Of a DNA stretch of 64,000 nucleotides, positions 42,473-51,533 are shown piece after piece. This stretch comes from Saprospiraceae bacterium (GTDB lineage Bacteria > Bacteroidota > Bacteroidia > Chitinophagales > Saprospiraceae): the NCBI GenBank assembly GCA_016719855.1, contig JADJYH010000004.1:62001-126000 (forward strand). Direction: 5' to 3'. The stretch's first letter is position 1. Every line of letters starts with the position of its first letter. The translations under genes were made by a program, and so were the position numbers. The notes beneath the pieces were generated by a model, which ran no database searches, was not told the origin of the DNA, and was given only the letters and a program-made list of their open reading frames with translations.

Positions 42473-44265
42473 TACCGATGAAAAAATATGCCTTCCTCGT
42501 CCACCACTCGGACTACGAGAACTTCCTGAACGGGGTGCGGGAGGTGGGGGTATTGCACGTTCAGCCAAAAAAGCTCGAACCGACGCTGGAGGCAAGCCGC
42601 AAAAAGCTGATGCACAAAGAGGTCAGCGACATCATCGGCCAACTCAAAAAGCGCAAGGTGGAAGCAGCCGTCGGACAGCCGTCGGATGGCGTGGTCGGTG
42701 CAGCCATCGTCCGCTCGGTGCTCGACCTGAACGAGGAACTGGAGCGCACACGCCGGGAACTGGCCGCCCTGAACAAAGAAATTGAGCAAATGAAACCTTG
42801 GGGCGATTTCTCCCCGGAGCTGGTGGCCCGTTTGGAAAAAGAGGGCGGCATTGACATTCATTTTTTTGTTTGCCCCGAAAAGAAATTCAACCCAGCCTGG
42901 AGGGAACGATACGTGCTGGAAGTTATTAAAACCGTGCCACCGGACTGCTATTTCGTAGTGTTCAGCCAGAAAGGGGAGATGGTGGAAATAGCTGCCGAAA
43001 CGCACCTGCCCGACCCCGAATTTTCACTACCGGAATTAGAGGAAAAAAGAGCCGCACTGGAAGCTGCCATTGAAGAAACGAACCGCCAACTTGACCGTCA
43101 TGCAGTGCAGCATTTGCCTCCACTGGAACGAACCCTGCTGGAAATAGAAGAGGAGCAGGAAATGGCCGACGTGCTCGTCAATACGGGTCTCGAAGCCGAC
43201 GAAAAGGTGATGTTGCTCGAAGGTTTTGTGCCCGAGACCAAGGTGGTAGCCTTGCAGGATTTTTGCGAAAAAACGGCCACCGTTTACCTCGCCGAAAAGC
43301 CCAGCCCAAAGGACAACCCACCAATTTTGCTCAAAAACAGCCGGTACGCCCGCCTGTTCGAGCCAATCGGCAAGCTGTTCGCCCTGCCCTCCTATGCAGA
43401 GCTGGACTTGACGCCGTTTTTTGCGCCGTTTTTCATGCTGTTTTTCGGGTTCTGTCTCGGCGATGCGGGCTACGGCATCGTGCTGTTGGTGGGCGCCAGC
43501 ATTTACAAGCTGCGGGCAAAGCCAGAAGTGCGACCCATTGTCTCGCTGGTACAGTGGCTGGGCTTGGCGACCATTATTTTAGGAACCCTGACGGGTACTT
43601 TTTTCGGCGTAAACTTGCTGGAAGACCAGTTCGCTTGGCTTGGCTCGGTTCGGAATTTTATGATAAACAGCGAGCAGGCTTTCAATTTTGCCCTGATGCT
43701 CGGCATGATACAGATACTTTTCGGCCTCGGCATTCAGGCAGCCAACCAGGCCAAGCAGTTTGGGGCAAAATATGCGCTGAAGCCCATCGGCTGGATAATC
43801 CTGTTGCTGAGTTTGGTGGACATTGGTGTGCTGAAAATGGCCAGCCCAGTATCAATTTGGACGGCGTGGGCAGGGGTAGCCATCCTCATGTTGTTCAATG
43901 ACCCCGATGCGGGGCTGTTCGGGCGGCTGGGCAAAGGGCTGTGGGAACTTTACGGCATCACCGGGTTTTTCGGCGACTTGTTGAGCTATATCCGGTTGTT
44001 TGCTTTGGGCATTTCGAGCGCCATCCTGGGGTTCGTCATCAATGATGTTTCCCTGCGGATGCTGCACGGCGTCCCCTACGCTGGGCCTGTGCTGTTCGTG
44101 CTGTTGCTGGTGGTCGGCCATTCGGCCAATTTGCTCATCGCCTGCCTCGGCTCGTTCGTACACCCGTTGCGCTTGACCTTCGTGGAGTTTTACAAAAACG
44201 CAGGTTTTGCCGGAGGCGGGAAGGCGTACAAGCCTTTTGAGAAAAAAGTACAAACCATAAAATAA
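42466..44265 (+). CDS. V/A-type ATPase subunit I (membrane a-like subunit)
   Basis: Subunit I carries the half-channels and the arginine that faces the rotor. The 599-residue product has a long cytoplasmic N-terminal part with coiled coils (about 30-310), then seven to eight membrane helices. They include FFAPFFMLFFGFCLGDAGYG near 325 and GDLLSYIRLFALGISSAILG near 505. The latter holds the conserved Arg of the family (SYIRLFALG). The frame is intact. It overlaps subunit D by 7 bases. Confidence 0.95.
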   Translation: MVVPMKKYAFLVHHSDYENFLNGVREVGVLHVQPKKLEPTLEASRKKLMHKEVSDIIGQLKKRKVEAAVGQPSDGVVGAAIVRSVLDLNEELERTRRELAALNKEIEQMKPWGDFSPELVARLEKEGGIDIHFFVCPEKKFNPAWRERYVLEVIKTVPPDCYFVVFSQKGEMVEIAAETHLPDPEFSLPELEEKRAALEAAIEETNRQLDRHAVQHLPPLERTLLEIEEEQEMADVLVNTGLEADEKVMLLEGFVPETKVVALQDFCEKTATVYLAEKPSPKDNPPILLKNSRYARLFEPIGKLFALPSYAELDLTPFFAPFFMLFFGFCLGDAGYGIVLLVGASIYKLRAKPEVRPIVSLVQWLGLATIILGTLTGTFFGVNLLEDQFAWLGSVRNFMINSEQAFNFALMLGMIQILFGLGIQAANQAKQFGAKYALKPIGWIILLLSLVDIGVLKMASPVSIWTAWAGVAILMLFNDPDAGLFGRLGKGLWELYGITGFFGDLLSYIRLFALGISSAILGFVINDVSLRMLHGVPYAGPVLFVLLLVVGHSANLLIACLGSFVHPLRLTFVEFYKNAGFAGGGKAYKPFEKKVQTIK

Positions 44266-44344
44266 AATGCAGTGCCGCATTGCGTGATTTCAGGAAATCA
44301 GTTGCGGTCGTGCGTGAAAATCATCTTAAAAATCACAACAAAAC

Positions 44345-44800
44345 ATGGGAACAGCATTGATTCTCGCATACATTGGGTTGGGCCTCATGGTAGGCTTGTC
44401 TGGCGTTGGTAGCGCCATCGGCGTTTCGATTGGCGGCAACGCCACCATCGGGGCTTTGAAGAAAAACGATGCGGCTTTTGGCAACTACATGCTCCTCAGC
44501 GCCTTGCCGGGCACCCAGGGCCTCTACGGCTTTGCCGGTTTTTTTATCATCAACAGCAGCGGCGTGGTGACTGAGAACATAACTATGTTGCAAGGCATGG
44601 CCATTCTTGCGGCGGGCTTCATCTTGGGGTTGGTCTGCTTGATTTCGGCCATTCAGCAAGGCAAGGTTTGCGCCAATGGCATCGCTGGCATCGGCGCAGG
44701 CTACGACGTTTTTGGCCGGACGATGGTGTTGGCCGTGTTCCCGGAATTGTACGCCATTGTGGCATTTGCGACCACGTTCCTCATTAGTGGGGGGCTGTAA
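44345..44800 (+). CDS. V/A-type ATPase subunit K (proteolipid), sodium-type signature
   Basis: K forms the rotor ring. The 151-residue product is a four-helix duplicated proteolipid. It keeps one ion-binding Glu in helix 4 (FPELYAIV); the matching site in helix 2 is LPGTQGLYGF. In Enterococcus hirae NtpK the sodium ligands are Leu61, Thr64, Gln65, Gln110 and Glu139; here LPGTQ, the Gln pair in ISAIQQGKV, and FPEL match them. A sodium-driven or sodium-pumping enzyme is therefore likely. It is the last gene of the operon, followed by a hairpin. Confidence 0.94.
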   Translation: MGTALILAYIGLGLMVGLSGVGSAIGVSIGGNATIGALKKNDAAFGNYMLLSALPGTQGLYGFAGFFIINSSGVVTENITMLQGMAILAAGFILGLVCLISAIQQGKVCANGIAGIGAGYDVFGRTMVLAVFPELYAIVAFATTFLISGGL

Positions 44801-44806
44801 AACTAG

Positions 44807-44840
44807 GATGGCGGAGTGAACCTAAAATCACTCCGCCATC
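44807..44840. terminator. Hairpin between convergent V-ATPase K and T9SS genes
   Basis: A 13-base perfect stem (GATGGCGGAGTGA with its complement, 8-base loop) lies between two convergent stops. No long U-run follows in either direction, so termination strength is uncertain. Confidence 0.6.
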
Positions 44841-44858
44841 AATATTGCTTGCCAAGAA

Positions 44859-46106
44859 TCACTTCACCATCAGCTTCTCCGTGAAGCTGCCCTGCCCGTT
44901 TTTCACCAAAAACAAATAAGCGCCGGGGTTCAAACCACTGATATTCAGCTTGGTATCACCTGTGGCAGTGCCCTGCATTACGGCACGTCCAGCAAGGTCG
45001 AGCATTTGATAGTCCAGTGCCTCGCCCGTGGCTGGGGAGAGCTGAACCCAGTCCACAGCCGGGTTAGGCAGCAGGGAAAATGGCTTTCTGCTGGCTTCGT
45101 CCGTACTGGAAGCGCCTACCTGAACAGGGATGGTGTACGTGTCCGTGCAGCACCAGTTTTGGGTGGTGAGGATGACGGTGTAAGCACCATCTGCTGCGTA
45201 GGTATGCGGCTGCGGGGAGCGCTCGTCGGAGGTGGTGCCATCGCCGAAATCCCAATGCCAAGTAGTGGCATAGCGGCTATGGTTCTGAAATGTGGCGGTA
45301 TTACCCGTAACGGCGGCGATGGCCTCGGCTGGCGGGGTGAGCAGGCTGTCGCCGCAGAGGCTTTCGATGCCGATGAAGACGCCGGAGTCAAAGATGGCAT
45401 CTGAAATATCAGTGACGCCAATCTTGACGTGGTAAGTGTTGCCGCTGATGGCGTTGAAGGTGGCCAGCAGGGGCGTCGTCATGCCGTCGAAGGTGATATC
45501 GGCATTGCCCGCTGTTTCGTTGTCAATGAAATACTGCGAGTTGTCCGTTCCGTTCACATTATTGATAGAAACTGGAATATTGGCCCCTGGCACAAGAGCG
45601 ATGTTGTTGACTGCTCCCATGTCTGAAATCAGAAAGCCGAACACGTCATTGAAGCTGGTGCCAACCCATTCTGGGTACTCCTCCGACCCGAAAACGTACT
45701 GGAAGTTCATATCGCCGCTATCCGCAACGGTAAGGTCGAACTCCAGCACAGCGGCATCATAGCTTGGAAAACCACCGGCATTCAGCACTTGCAAATCGAA
45801 GTCGCCCAATCCCGCCATTGATCCACTTGTAAAGTTGGAGACGTCAGCGGCTATCTGCGTCACGTCGCCCGTGGAAATTACGATGCCCGCATTCACGCCT
45901 AGATTTGTGTTTGCCCCCTCAAAAAACGCCATCGTGGCGGGCGCACCGTTGTAGGTCACGTTGGATGGCGTGGCGCAGGAGTTGGCGAAAAAGTCCATGA
46001 CCATTTGCTCGGCGGTGTAGCTGGTGTCAATGAACAGCCCTGATTGGGCGTTTGTGCCAGCGAAGCAGAACACGCAAAATAGCAGTGTAAATAATTTTGA
46101 TTTCAT
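44859..46106 (-). CDS. Secreted protein with choice-of-anchor L, PKD and T9SS sorting domains
   Basis: The 415-residue product has a signal peptide (MKSKLFTLLFCVFCFAGTNA), a choice-of-anchor L domain (about 20-255; VFGSEEYPEWVGTSFNDVFG), a PKD domain (about 265-345; WHWDFGDGTTSDERSPQPHT) and a C-terminal T9SS type A sorting domain (LLPNPAVDWVQL to SFTEKLMVK). It is likely a cell-surface or released protein. The substrate or partner is unknown. The start at 46106 is set by the signal peptide. Confidence 0.87.
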   Translation of the reverse strand: MKSKLFTLLFCVFCFAGTNAQSGLFIDTSYTAEQMVMDFFANSCATPSNVTYNGAPATMAFFEGANTNLGVNAGIVISTGDVTQIAADVSNFTSGSMAGLGDFDLQVLNAGGFPSYDAAVLEFDLTVADSGDMNFQYVFGSEEYPEWVGTSFNDVFGFLISDMGAVNNIALVPGANIPVSINNVNGTDNSQYFIDNETAGNADITFDGMTTPLLATFNAISGNTYHVKIGVTDISDAIFDSGVFIGIESLCGDSLLTPPAEAIAAVTGNTATFQNHSRYATTWHWDFGDGTTSDERSPQPHTYAADGAYTVILTTQNWCCTDTYTIPVQVGASSTDEASRKPFSLLPNPAVDWVQLSPATGEALDYQMLDLAGRAVMQGTATGDTKLNISGLNPGAYLFLVKNGQGSFTEKLMVK

Positions 46107-46557
46107 TACCCGTATGTTTTTATTTGTTGAAACAATTGATGAAAAGCCCTGCAATTTCAAGCTTTTTCATCGAAACCAAGAAATAAATACCGCCCAAGTG
46201 CGTACTACCCGTCAAAATCCCCACTGTCGGATAATCAATTCACCGACGGATAGTCATTCCGCTACCACGTTTACTCACCCTGCCAGTGTTTCGCCGCTTA
46301 ACGACCCCATCTTGTTGCTCAAAAATGAAATGATTGAAATGCATTCACCTTATTTGCCCGATAAAGAAAAGTACCGGCATGGTGCATCTGGACAAGCCAG
46401 TAAAAGGCAAAGTCAGGCCGTTGACACACCAACTGCTAAACACATGATTTTCAATCACCTATAGCTGAGTTGATTGGTATGACCATTAATTTTAGGGCAG
46501 GTTTTTTATCGAAAAACAATCATAACGTATTTTTACGTCAAAAAACTTATAAAATAG
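46107..46557. other. Intergenic region of about 450 bases
   Basis: No supported gene lies here between two divergent genes. An open frame on the plus strand (46024-46464) overlaps the start of the T9SS gene and has no family-like sequence. A blaI promoter is at the right end. Confidence 0.4.
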
Positions 46558-46588
46558 TTGCTTGGCTAATTTCTTAGAAATACCTTTG
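46558..46588 (+). promoter_or_regulatory. Promoter of the BlaI/M56 pair
   Basis: TTG (46558-46560) is followed after 20 bases by TACCTTTG (46581-46588). The start codon is 27 bases further on. By analogy to BlaI systems the repressor may bind here, but I could not define an operator palindrome. Confidence 0.65.
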
Positions 46589-46614
46589 CCTCAGTTCCAC
46601 CAAAAACAGTAAAA

Positions 46615-46977
46615 ATGATACCATTGACGAAAGCAGAGGAAGAAATAATGCAGATCATTTGGCGGCTCGGGCACTGCCTCGTGAGCGATATACTGCCACA
46701 CTACGAGGCGCTGAAGGACAAAAAGATACCGCAAAGTTCGGCCTCGTCCATCGTGCGCATCCTAGAGGAAAAGGGCTTCGTGTCGCACAAGGCGTATGGT
46801 CGTACCTACGAGTACTTCCCCACGATTTCAAAGGAGGACTACACCAAGTCAACCCTGAACCGCCTCGTGGCCGACTACTTCGAAGGCTCCATGAGCAACC
46901 TCGTCTCCTTCCTGGTCAAAGAGGAAAACATCGACAAGGACGAACTTTCGGAACTCATCGAAAAGCTGAAAGATTGA
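46615..46977 (+). CDS. BlaI/MecI/CopY-family transcriptional repressor
   Basis: The 120-residue product is a winged-helix repressor of the Penicillinase_R family. It begins MIPLTKAEEEIMQIIWRLGH, followed by the recognition region SSASSIVRILEEKGFVSHKA and the dimerising C-terminal helices. In BlaI/BlaR pairs the membrane metalloprotease cleaves or inactivates the repressor after sensing a signal. The next gene here is such an M56 protease. The target genes besides its own operon are unknown. Confidence 0.9.
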   Translation: MIPLTKAEEEIMQIIWRLGHCLVSDILPHYEALKDKKIPQSSASSIVRILEEKGFVSHKAYGRTYEYFPTISKEDYTKSTLNRLVADYFEGSMSNLVSFLVKEENIDKDELSELIEKLKD

Positions 46978-46980
46978 TTC

Positions 46981-47048
46981 TTGAGGATTTGAGGATGCGA
47001 GTATTCGACCCGCACCTGCTCCTCAAATCCTCGCATCTTCAAATCTTC
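46981..47048 (+). repeat. Octamer-word inverted repeat between the BlaI and M56 genes
   Basis: The left arm (46981-47001, GAGGATTT type) and the right arm (47018-47048, CTCAAATC/TTCAAATC words) are complementary. The right arm ends 3 bases before the M56 ATG. Confidence 0.7.
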
Positions 47049-47051
47049 ATC

Positions 47052-49024
47052 ATGTCGTACCTACTTGAAGTTACCCTTTGCTGGGCCGTTTTCTACGGCA
47101 TTTATTACCTGCTGTTGGGGCGGGAGACCTTCTTCCGTTGGAACCGTTGGTACTTGTTGGCCACGCTGATGTTTGGCCTGGTCATCCCTGCATTGAACAT
47201 TGACTTAATGGCCTCGACGAAGTCGCCAGCCTACTTGCTGCAACCCATCACAGTGGGCGTCCAGCAGTTGGAGGCCATCGTCGTTACGTCTTCGAAAGCG
47301 GGCGAAGCGATTGATTTTCAGGCAGTTATGTTGTGGATTTACTGGATGGGGGTATTGGTGGCATTGGCGAGGTTTGCTTACGGGCTAACTCAAATCCACC
47401 GGCTTTACCACCATAGCGAAAAGGCCACGGCTCATGGTTATTGCCTCGTGACCACGGCTGCTCCGCATCTTCCGTTCTCGTTTTTCAGGAACCTGTTTTG
47501 GAGCAAAAACTTTGTGGTGAGCGAGGAGGATCGCCGCAGCATCATGCGGCACGAGGAGGCGCATATTTTCCAACGGCATAGTTTTGACGTGGTACTGTTG
47601 GAGGTGGTAGCTGCCTTAGCTTGGTGCGTCCCGTTCGTTTATTTTTACAAAAAAGCACTAAAAACTACCCACGAATACCTCGCCGACGACTACGTGACGG
47701 CGGGTTTCAATAAAAAACAATACGGCCGTTTGTTGCTCAGGCAATCGCACCCCGGAATGCAGGTTGCCATTTCCAACTCAATTTTTTCTTCACAAATTAA
47801 AAAACGTATCGTCATGATGACTAAAACTAAATCATCGCAGCGGGCTACTTGGAAGTACCTCGCCGCACTGCCCGCCGTGGCCATGTTGCTGTTGGCTTTC
47901 TCTTTTTCTGAAAAATTACCAAACGGCCCATCATTGCCTGACAATCAATTTCTTGAACCAGAAAACAGCCTTGTTCTAACCGATACCGTGCCCAATGGCG
48001 ACGAAGTTTTCAACACCGTCGAAGAGATGCCTCGCTTCCCAGGTTGCGAAGACTTGAAGGATGTTGCCCAACGCAACGAATGTGCGCAAAAAAAGCTGAT
48101 GGAGTTCCTTTTCAACAACGTCAAATTTCCGAAGGAAGCCAAGGAGAAAGGCTTTACGGGACTGGTCTTGGCGAAGTTCGTGGTGGATCAGGACGGCTCG
48201 ATTTACGACGTTGGCATCCTGAAGGGCGGGGAAGGTGGCAGTGGCGAAGAGGTGATGCGGGTTGTTCGAACCATGCCCAAGTGGGTTCCCGGCAAGAAGG
48301 GTGGCAAACCTGTACGGACGGAGTTCAAGTTGCCCGTTCGGTTTGCACTGGACGACACCCCGACGAGTGTCGATACTTCCAAGCCACTGAATATCAGCGA
48401 CTTGGATGAAGCACCAATAATGGCTGGCTGCGAGACATTGGCCAAAGAAGAGCGAAAAAATGCTCGAAGCAAATCTTTGAGGCGAATTTTCAGCAAAATA
48501 AAATACCCGCCGAGGCCCGTGAAAAAGGCGTGGAAGGCATGGTGGTCGTCAAGTTCGTCATTGAAAAAGACGGCAGTGTGACCAACCCCGAAATCGCGAA
48601 AAGCGTGGGCTTTGGCTGCGACGAAGAGGTGCTGCGGGTCATCAACATGATGCCCAACTGGGCACCAGGCAAGAAAGATGGCAAGCCTGTGGCAGTTTCG
48701 TTCAACCTGCCTGTGAAGTTCAAACTTGATGCCGTCGAGCAAAAGGCAGAAGTGCTGGAAGTGTACCCGAACCCTGCGGGCGAGAGCGGGTTTAACGTCA
48801 AATTCAAGGCCCCAGCAGGTGCTGTCTCCATCTTGGTGTACGATGCGGCAAGAAAAGGATATCCCGTGGAAAAGCCAATTATGAACTACGATGGTAATGA
48901 GCAAACCGTGCATTTCAACACAAACGGGCTTTTTGCAAATGGCCTTTCGAAAGGCAGCCTGGTCGTCACGTTGATAGGCGATAAGCAAACCATACTTGGC
49001 ACAAGAACCGTGGTGGTTCAGTGA
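47052..49024 (+). CDS. M56 (BlaR1-like) metallopeptidase with two TonB C-terminal domains, frameshifted
   Basis: The N-terminal part is a four-helix membrane M56 peptidase with zinc motif HEEAH near residue 176 and the distal Glu in HEYLADDYV. After a fifth helix (about 275-295) come a TonB C-terminal domain (about 320-435), a second one, and a beta-rich tail with EVYPNPAGESGFNVKF. The frame breaks at 48457-48463 in a run of six A; one missing A joins it to the next frame (CSKQIFEANFQQNKIPAEA). The corrected length is about 657 residues. It probably senses an envelope signal and acts on the upstream BlaI-type repressor; the role of the TonB domains is unknown. Confidence 0.83.
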
Positions 49025-49040
49025 GAACCTCCCACCCGTT

Positions 49041-49098
49041 TGGCCACAAAACAGCCCTGTTGGCGCTTCGAAGCGCCAACAGGGCCGTTTTGTGGCCA
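49041..49098 (+). terminator. Long perfect hairpin after the M56 gene
   Basis: A stem of about 28 bases with one mismatch centred on TTCGAA near 49070 (TGGCCACAAAACAG on the left pairs with its complement on the right). It lies 17 bases after the stop. There is no clear U-run, so it may be a stability element or a palindromic repeat rather than a classic terminator. Confidence 0.6.
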
Positions 49099-49231
49099 AA
49101 AGGGGATATCCAATCAATTGCCCATCCCTTACGCTATCATCCAAAAAAGTCATAGATTTGCGGCTAACTCCTAACAATTACGGGGCTTTTCCGTAGAAAA
49201 AGGATTCTCCAACAAGACGCAAGTCACCTAC

Positions 49232-50560
49232 ATGGTTGCTGACATATTCATCACTATTTTATTAGTTCTTCTGAACGGGTTCTTCGTTGCCGCCGAATTT
49301 GCCATCGTTAAAGTTCGGATGTCACAGCTCCAAGTTCGTTCCAGTTCCAATTTTACAGCCCGCATAGCCGAGAGCATCGTGGGCAACCTTGACGGATACC
49401 TCGCCGCTACGCAACTCGGCATCACGCTCGCCTCCCTCGGCCTCGGTTGGATTGGTGAGAGCGTGGTTTCCAAAATCATCATCCAGACGATGGATATGTT
49501 TAACATGCAGGTGGACGAAGCGTTGGCCCACAAGATTGCGCTGCCCATCGCCTTTGCCACCATCACCGTGTTGCACATCGTGTTCGGGGAGCTGGCACCT
49601 AAGTCACTGGCCATCCGCCACCCCATCAAAACGACCTTGGCCGTGGCGGCACCGCTGCGTATATTCCACCTCGTTTTCAGGCCGTTCATTTTTGTGCTGA
49701 ACAACTTCGCAAATTTCATCCTGAAGCTCATTGGCATCAAGCCTATTCTCGAACATGAGGGCATACACTCGGAGGAGGAACTGAAGCTCATCATCGCCGA
49801 AAGTGCCGAAGGTGGTGCCATCGAAGACTCCGAGCGGGAACTGATTCAGAACGTGTTCGATTTCGACGACCGTTTTGTTTGGCAAATATTGCGCCCCCGC
49901 ACCCAAATTGCCGCCATCGAGGTGAGCACTACACTGGAAGAAGCCATTGAATATGCAATACAGGAGGGCTATTCTCGCTATCCGCTATACGACGACACCA
50001 TTGACCATATCATTGGGTTTGTGCACTCGAAAGATCTATTGCTGCTTTCCCGCAAGGAGAAAAGCAAGAGCATCCGGGAAATTATGCGCCCAGTCCTCTA
50101 TGTTTCCTCCAACAAAAAAGTGCTGCAAACACTACGCTTGATGCAAAAAGAGCGGTCGCAACTGGCCATCGCCGTCAACGAATTCGGCGGCACTGTGGGC
50201 CTAATCACGCTGGAAGACATCATCGAAGAACTGGTAGGCGAGATACAGGATGAGTACGACACTGAGACGCCGATTGTGGAACAAGTGGACAGCAACACCT
50301 TTAAAATCCAGGCGCAAAACCCGCTGGACGAAATCAACGAGTTCCTCCCGGAACCGTTCCCGGAGAGCGAGGAGTACCACACCATGTCCGGCCTGCTCCA
50401 ACAGGTAGCCGACGAGATACCGGAAGAGGGCGAGACGATAACGGTCGGCAACTACGAAATCACGGTGCTGAAAATGTTCCAGGCAAGCCCCGAATTGGTG
50501 CTGGCCAAGTACCTCGGCTCCATGCCTGTTGATGAATATCTACCCGGAGATGAAGGGTGA
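49232..50560 (+). CDS. CorC/HlyC-family (CNNM) membrane protein
   Basis: The 442-residue product has a DUF21/CNNM membrane domain (about 1-190; three to four helices with TQLGITLASLGLGWIGE), a CBS pair (about 205-335; ending VGLITLEDIIEELVGEIQDE) and a CorC_HlyC domain (about 345-430). The family is linked to divalent-cation (magnesium, cobalt) homeostasis; the older name haemolysin is not supported. A TAGATTTG box at 49153-49160 could be its -7 element. No cation gene is nearby. Confidence 0.9.
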   Translation: MVADIFITILLVLLNGFFVAAEFAIVKVRMSQLQVRSSSNFTARIAESIVGNLDGYLAATQLGITLASLGLGWIGESVVSKIIIQTMDMFNMQVDEALAHKIALPIAFATITVLHIVFGELAPKSLAIRHPIKTTLAVAAPLRIFHLVFRPFIFVLNNFANFILKLIGIKPILEHEGIHSEEELKLIIAESAEGGAIEDSERELIQNVFDFDDRFVWQILRPRTQIAAIEVSTTLEEAIEYAIQEGYSRYPLYDDTIDHIIGFVHSKDLLLLSRKEKSKSIREIMRPVLYVSSNKKVLQTLRLMQKERSQLAIAVNEFGGTVGLITLEDIIEELVGEIQDEYDTETPIVEQVDSNTFKIQAQNPLDEINEFLPEPFPESEEYHTMSGLLQQVADEIPEEGETITVGNYEITVLKMFQASPELVLAKYLGSMPVDEYLPGDEG

Positions 50561-50587
50561 TTTCAAGCATTAAGTAAAAAGACAAAA

Positions 50588-51157
50588 GTGAGTGGCCAAC
50601 CTTCTCATATCCGTTTCACCACCATCCTTGGCGACGACGACATCCGCCAAGTGCTCACCTTGCAACAAGCCAACCTTTCCACCCAGGTTCCTCAAGAGAC
50701 AGCTGCTTCACAAGGGTTTGTGACGGTACAGCACGATTTTGATTTGTTGAAAAAAATGAACGAGGCCATTCCTCAGGTCATCGCCAAGGATGGCGACGTG
50801 GTGGCAGGCTATGCGCTGGTGATGCTGCCTTCGTTCCAAGACCTGATTCCGGTGCTCAAACCGATGTTCGTCCTGTTCGACAGCCTTGATTTTGATGAAA
50901 AAAAAGTCTCCGAGTACCAATACTATGTAATGGGACAAATCTGCGTAGCGGAAGGCTACCGAGGCGCTGGCATTTTCGATGGGATGTACCACAAGCACAG
51001 GGACTTGTTCAATGGCCAGTTTGATTTTGTGGTAACGGAAATCGCCACCCGCAACACCCGCTCCATCCGGGCGCACCAGCGGGTTGGGTTCCAAACCATC
51101 CACACTTTTCAGTACGAGACCGACATTTGGGAGATTGTGGTTTGGAATTGGAAGTGA
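50588..51157 (+). CDS. GNAT-family N-acetyltransferase
   Basis: The 189-residue product has the acetyl-CoA binding region GQICVAEGYRGAGIFDGMY (about 117-135), with a slightly altered Q/RxxGxG/A motif, and the later strand-helix TRNTRSIRAHQRVGF. It would acetylate a small molecule or protein amine; the substrate is unknown. Translation starts at GTG 50588, 27 bases after the CorC-like gene, so the two are likely one transcript. Confidence 0.85.
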   Translation: MSGQPSHIRFTTILGDDDIRQVLTLQQANLSTQVPQETAASQGFVTVQHDFDLLKKMNEAIPQVIAKDGDVVAGYALVMLPSFQDLIPVLKPMFVLFDSLDFDEKKVSEYQYYVMGQICVAEGYRGAGIFDGMYHKHRDLFNGQFDFVVTEIATRNTRSIRAHQRVGFQTIHTFQYETDIWEIVVWNWK

Positions 51158-51159
51158 AA

Positions 51160-51250
51160 GACTTTAGACAAGAGACATTAGACTTTAGAAGCCTCTTCCA
51201 AATTGACCCTGCTCAAATCTAAGGTCTAAAGTCTCTTGTCTAACATCTCA
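51160..51250 (+). repeat. Heptamer-word inverted repeat after the GNAT gene
   Basis: The left arm (51160-51191; GACTTTAGACAAGAGAC type) and right arm (51213-51250; GGTCTAAAGTCTCTTGTC type) pair well across a 21-base loop. This copy lies 3' of a gene and 280 bases before the next plus-strand start, so it is an exception to the leader rule. Confidence 0.75.
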
Positions 51251-51256
51251 AAAAAA

Positions 51257-51285
51257 GCTCCGGTCAGGCATGACTGCCTGCCGGA
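51257..51285 (+). terminator. Terminator-like hairpin after the GNAT gene
   Basis: CCGG and CAGGCA pair with TGCCTG and CCGG around a short loop. It is flanked by a run of A on the left and a T-rich stretch on the right, and directly follows the heptamer repeat. Confidence 0.55.
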
Positions 51286-51533
51286 ACACATTTTTCACCA
51301 ACTAAAATCATAGCTTCTTGCCAAAAGGCTCTTATTCGGATGTCAATTAAAGACACAAAACAAACAAGTACCTCCAGCTTTGGTTTGTCAGATTCCTGTA
51401 AAATCAAATCGTATGCAACTTTGCCCACCCATTTTTCTTGAAAAAACAGCCGTTGGTCTAAGCTATGCTCGGAAAATTTGCCTGACCTGCCCACCTCATC
51501 GTAACTTGGCGACCAAATCAAAATCTGACTGTC
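51286..51533. other. Intergenic region of about 250 bases
   Basis: I see no gene, hairpin or clear promoter box here. A frame on the minus strand covering it shows no family resemblance. Confidence 0.4.

Noticed and set aside
46024..46464. 146-codon plus-strand frame
   Set aside because: Overlaps the signal peptide of the T9SS gene antisense and is otherwise intergenic low-information sequence.
49232..50560. Annotation as haemolysin
   Set aside because: The domains are CNNM/DUF21, CBS and CorC_HlyC; the family is linked to cation homeostasis and not to lysis.
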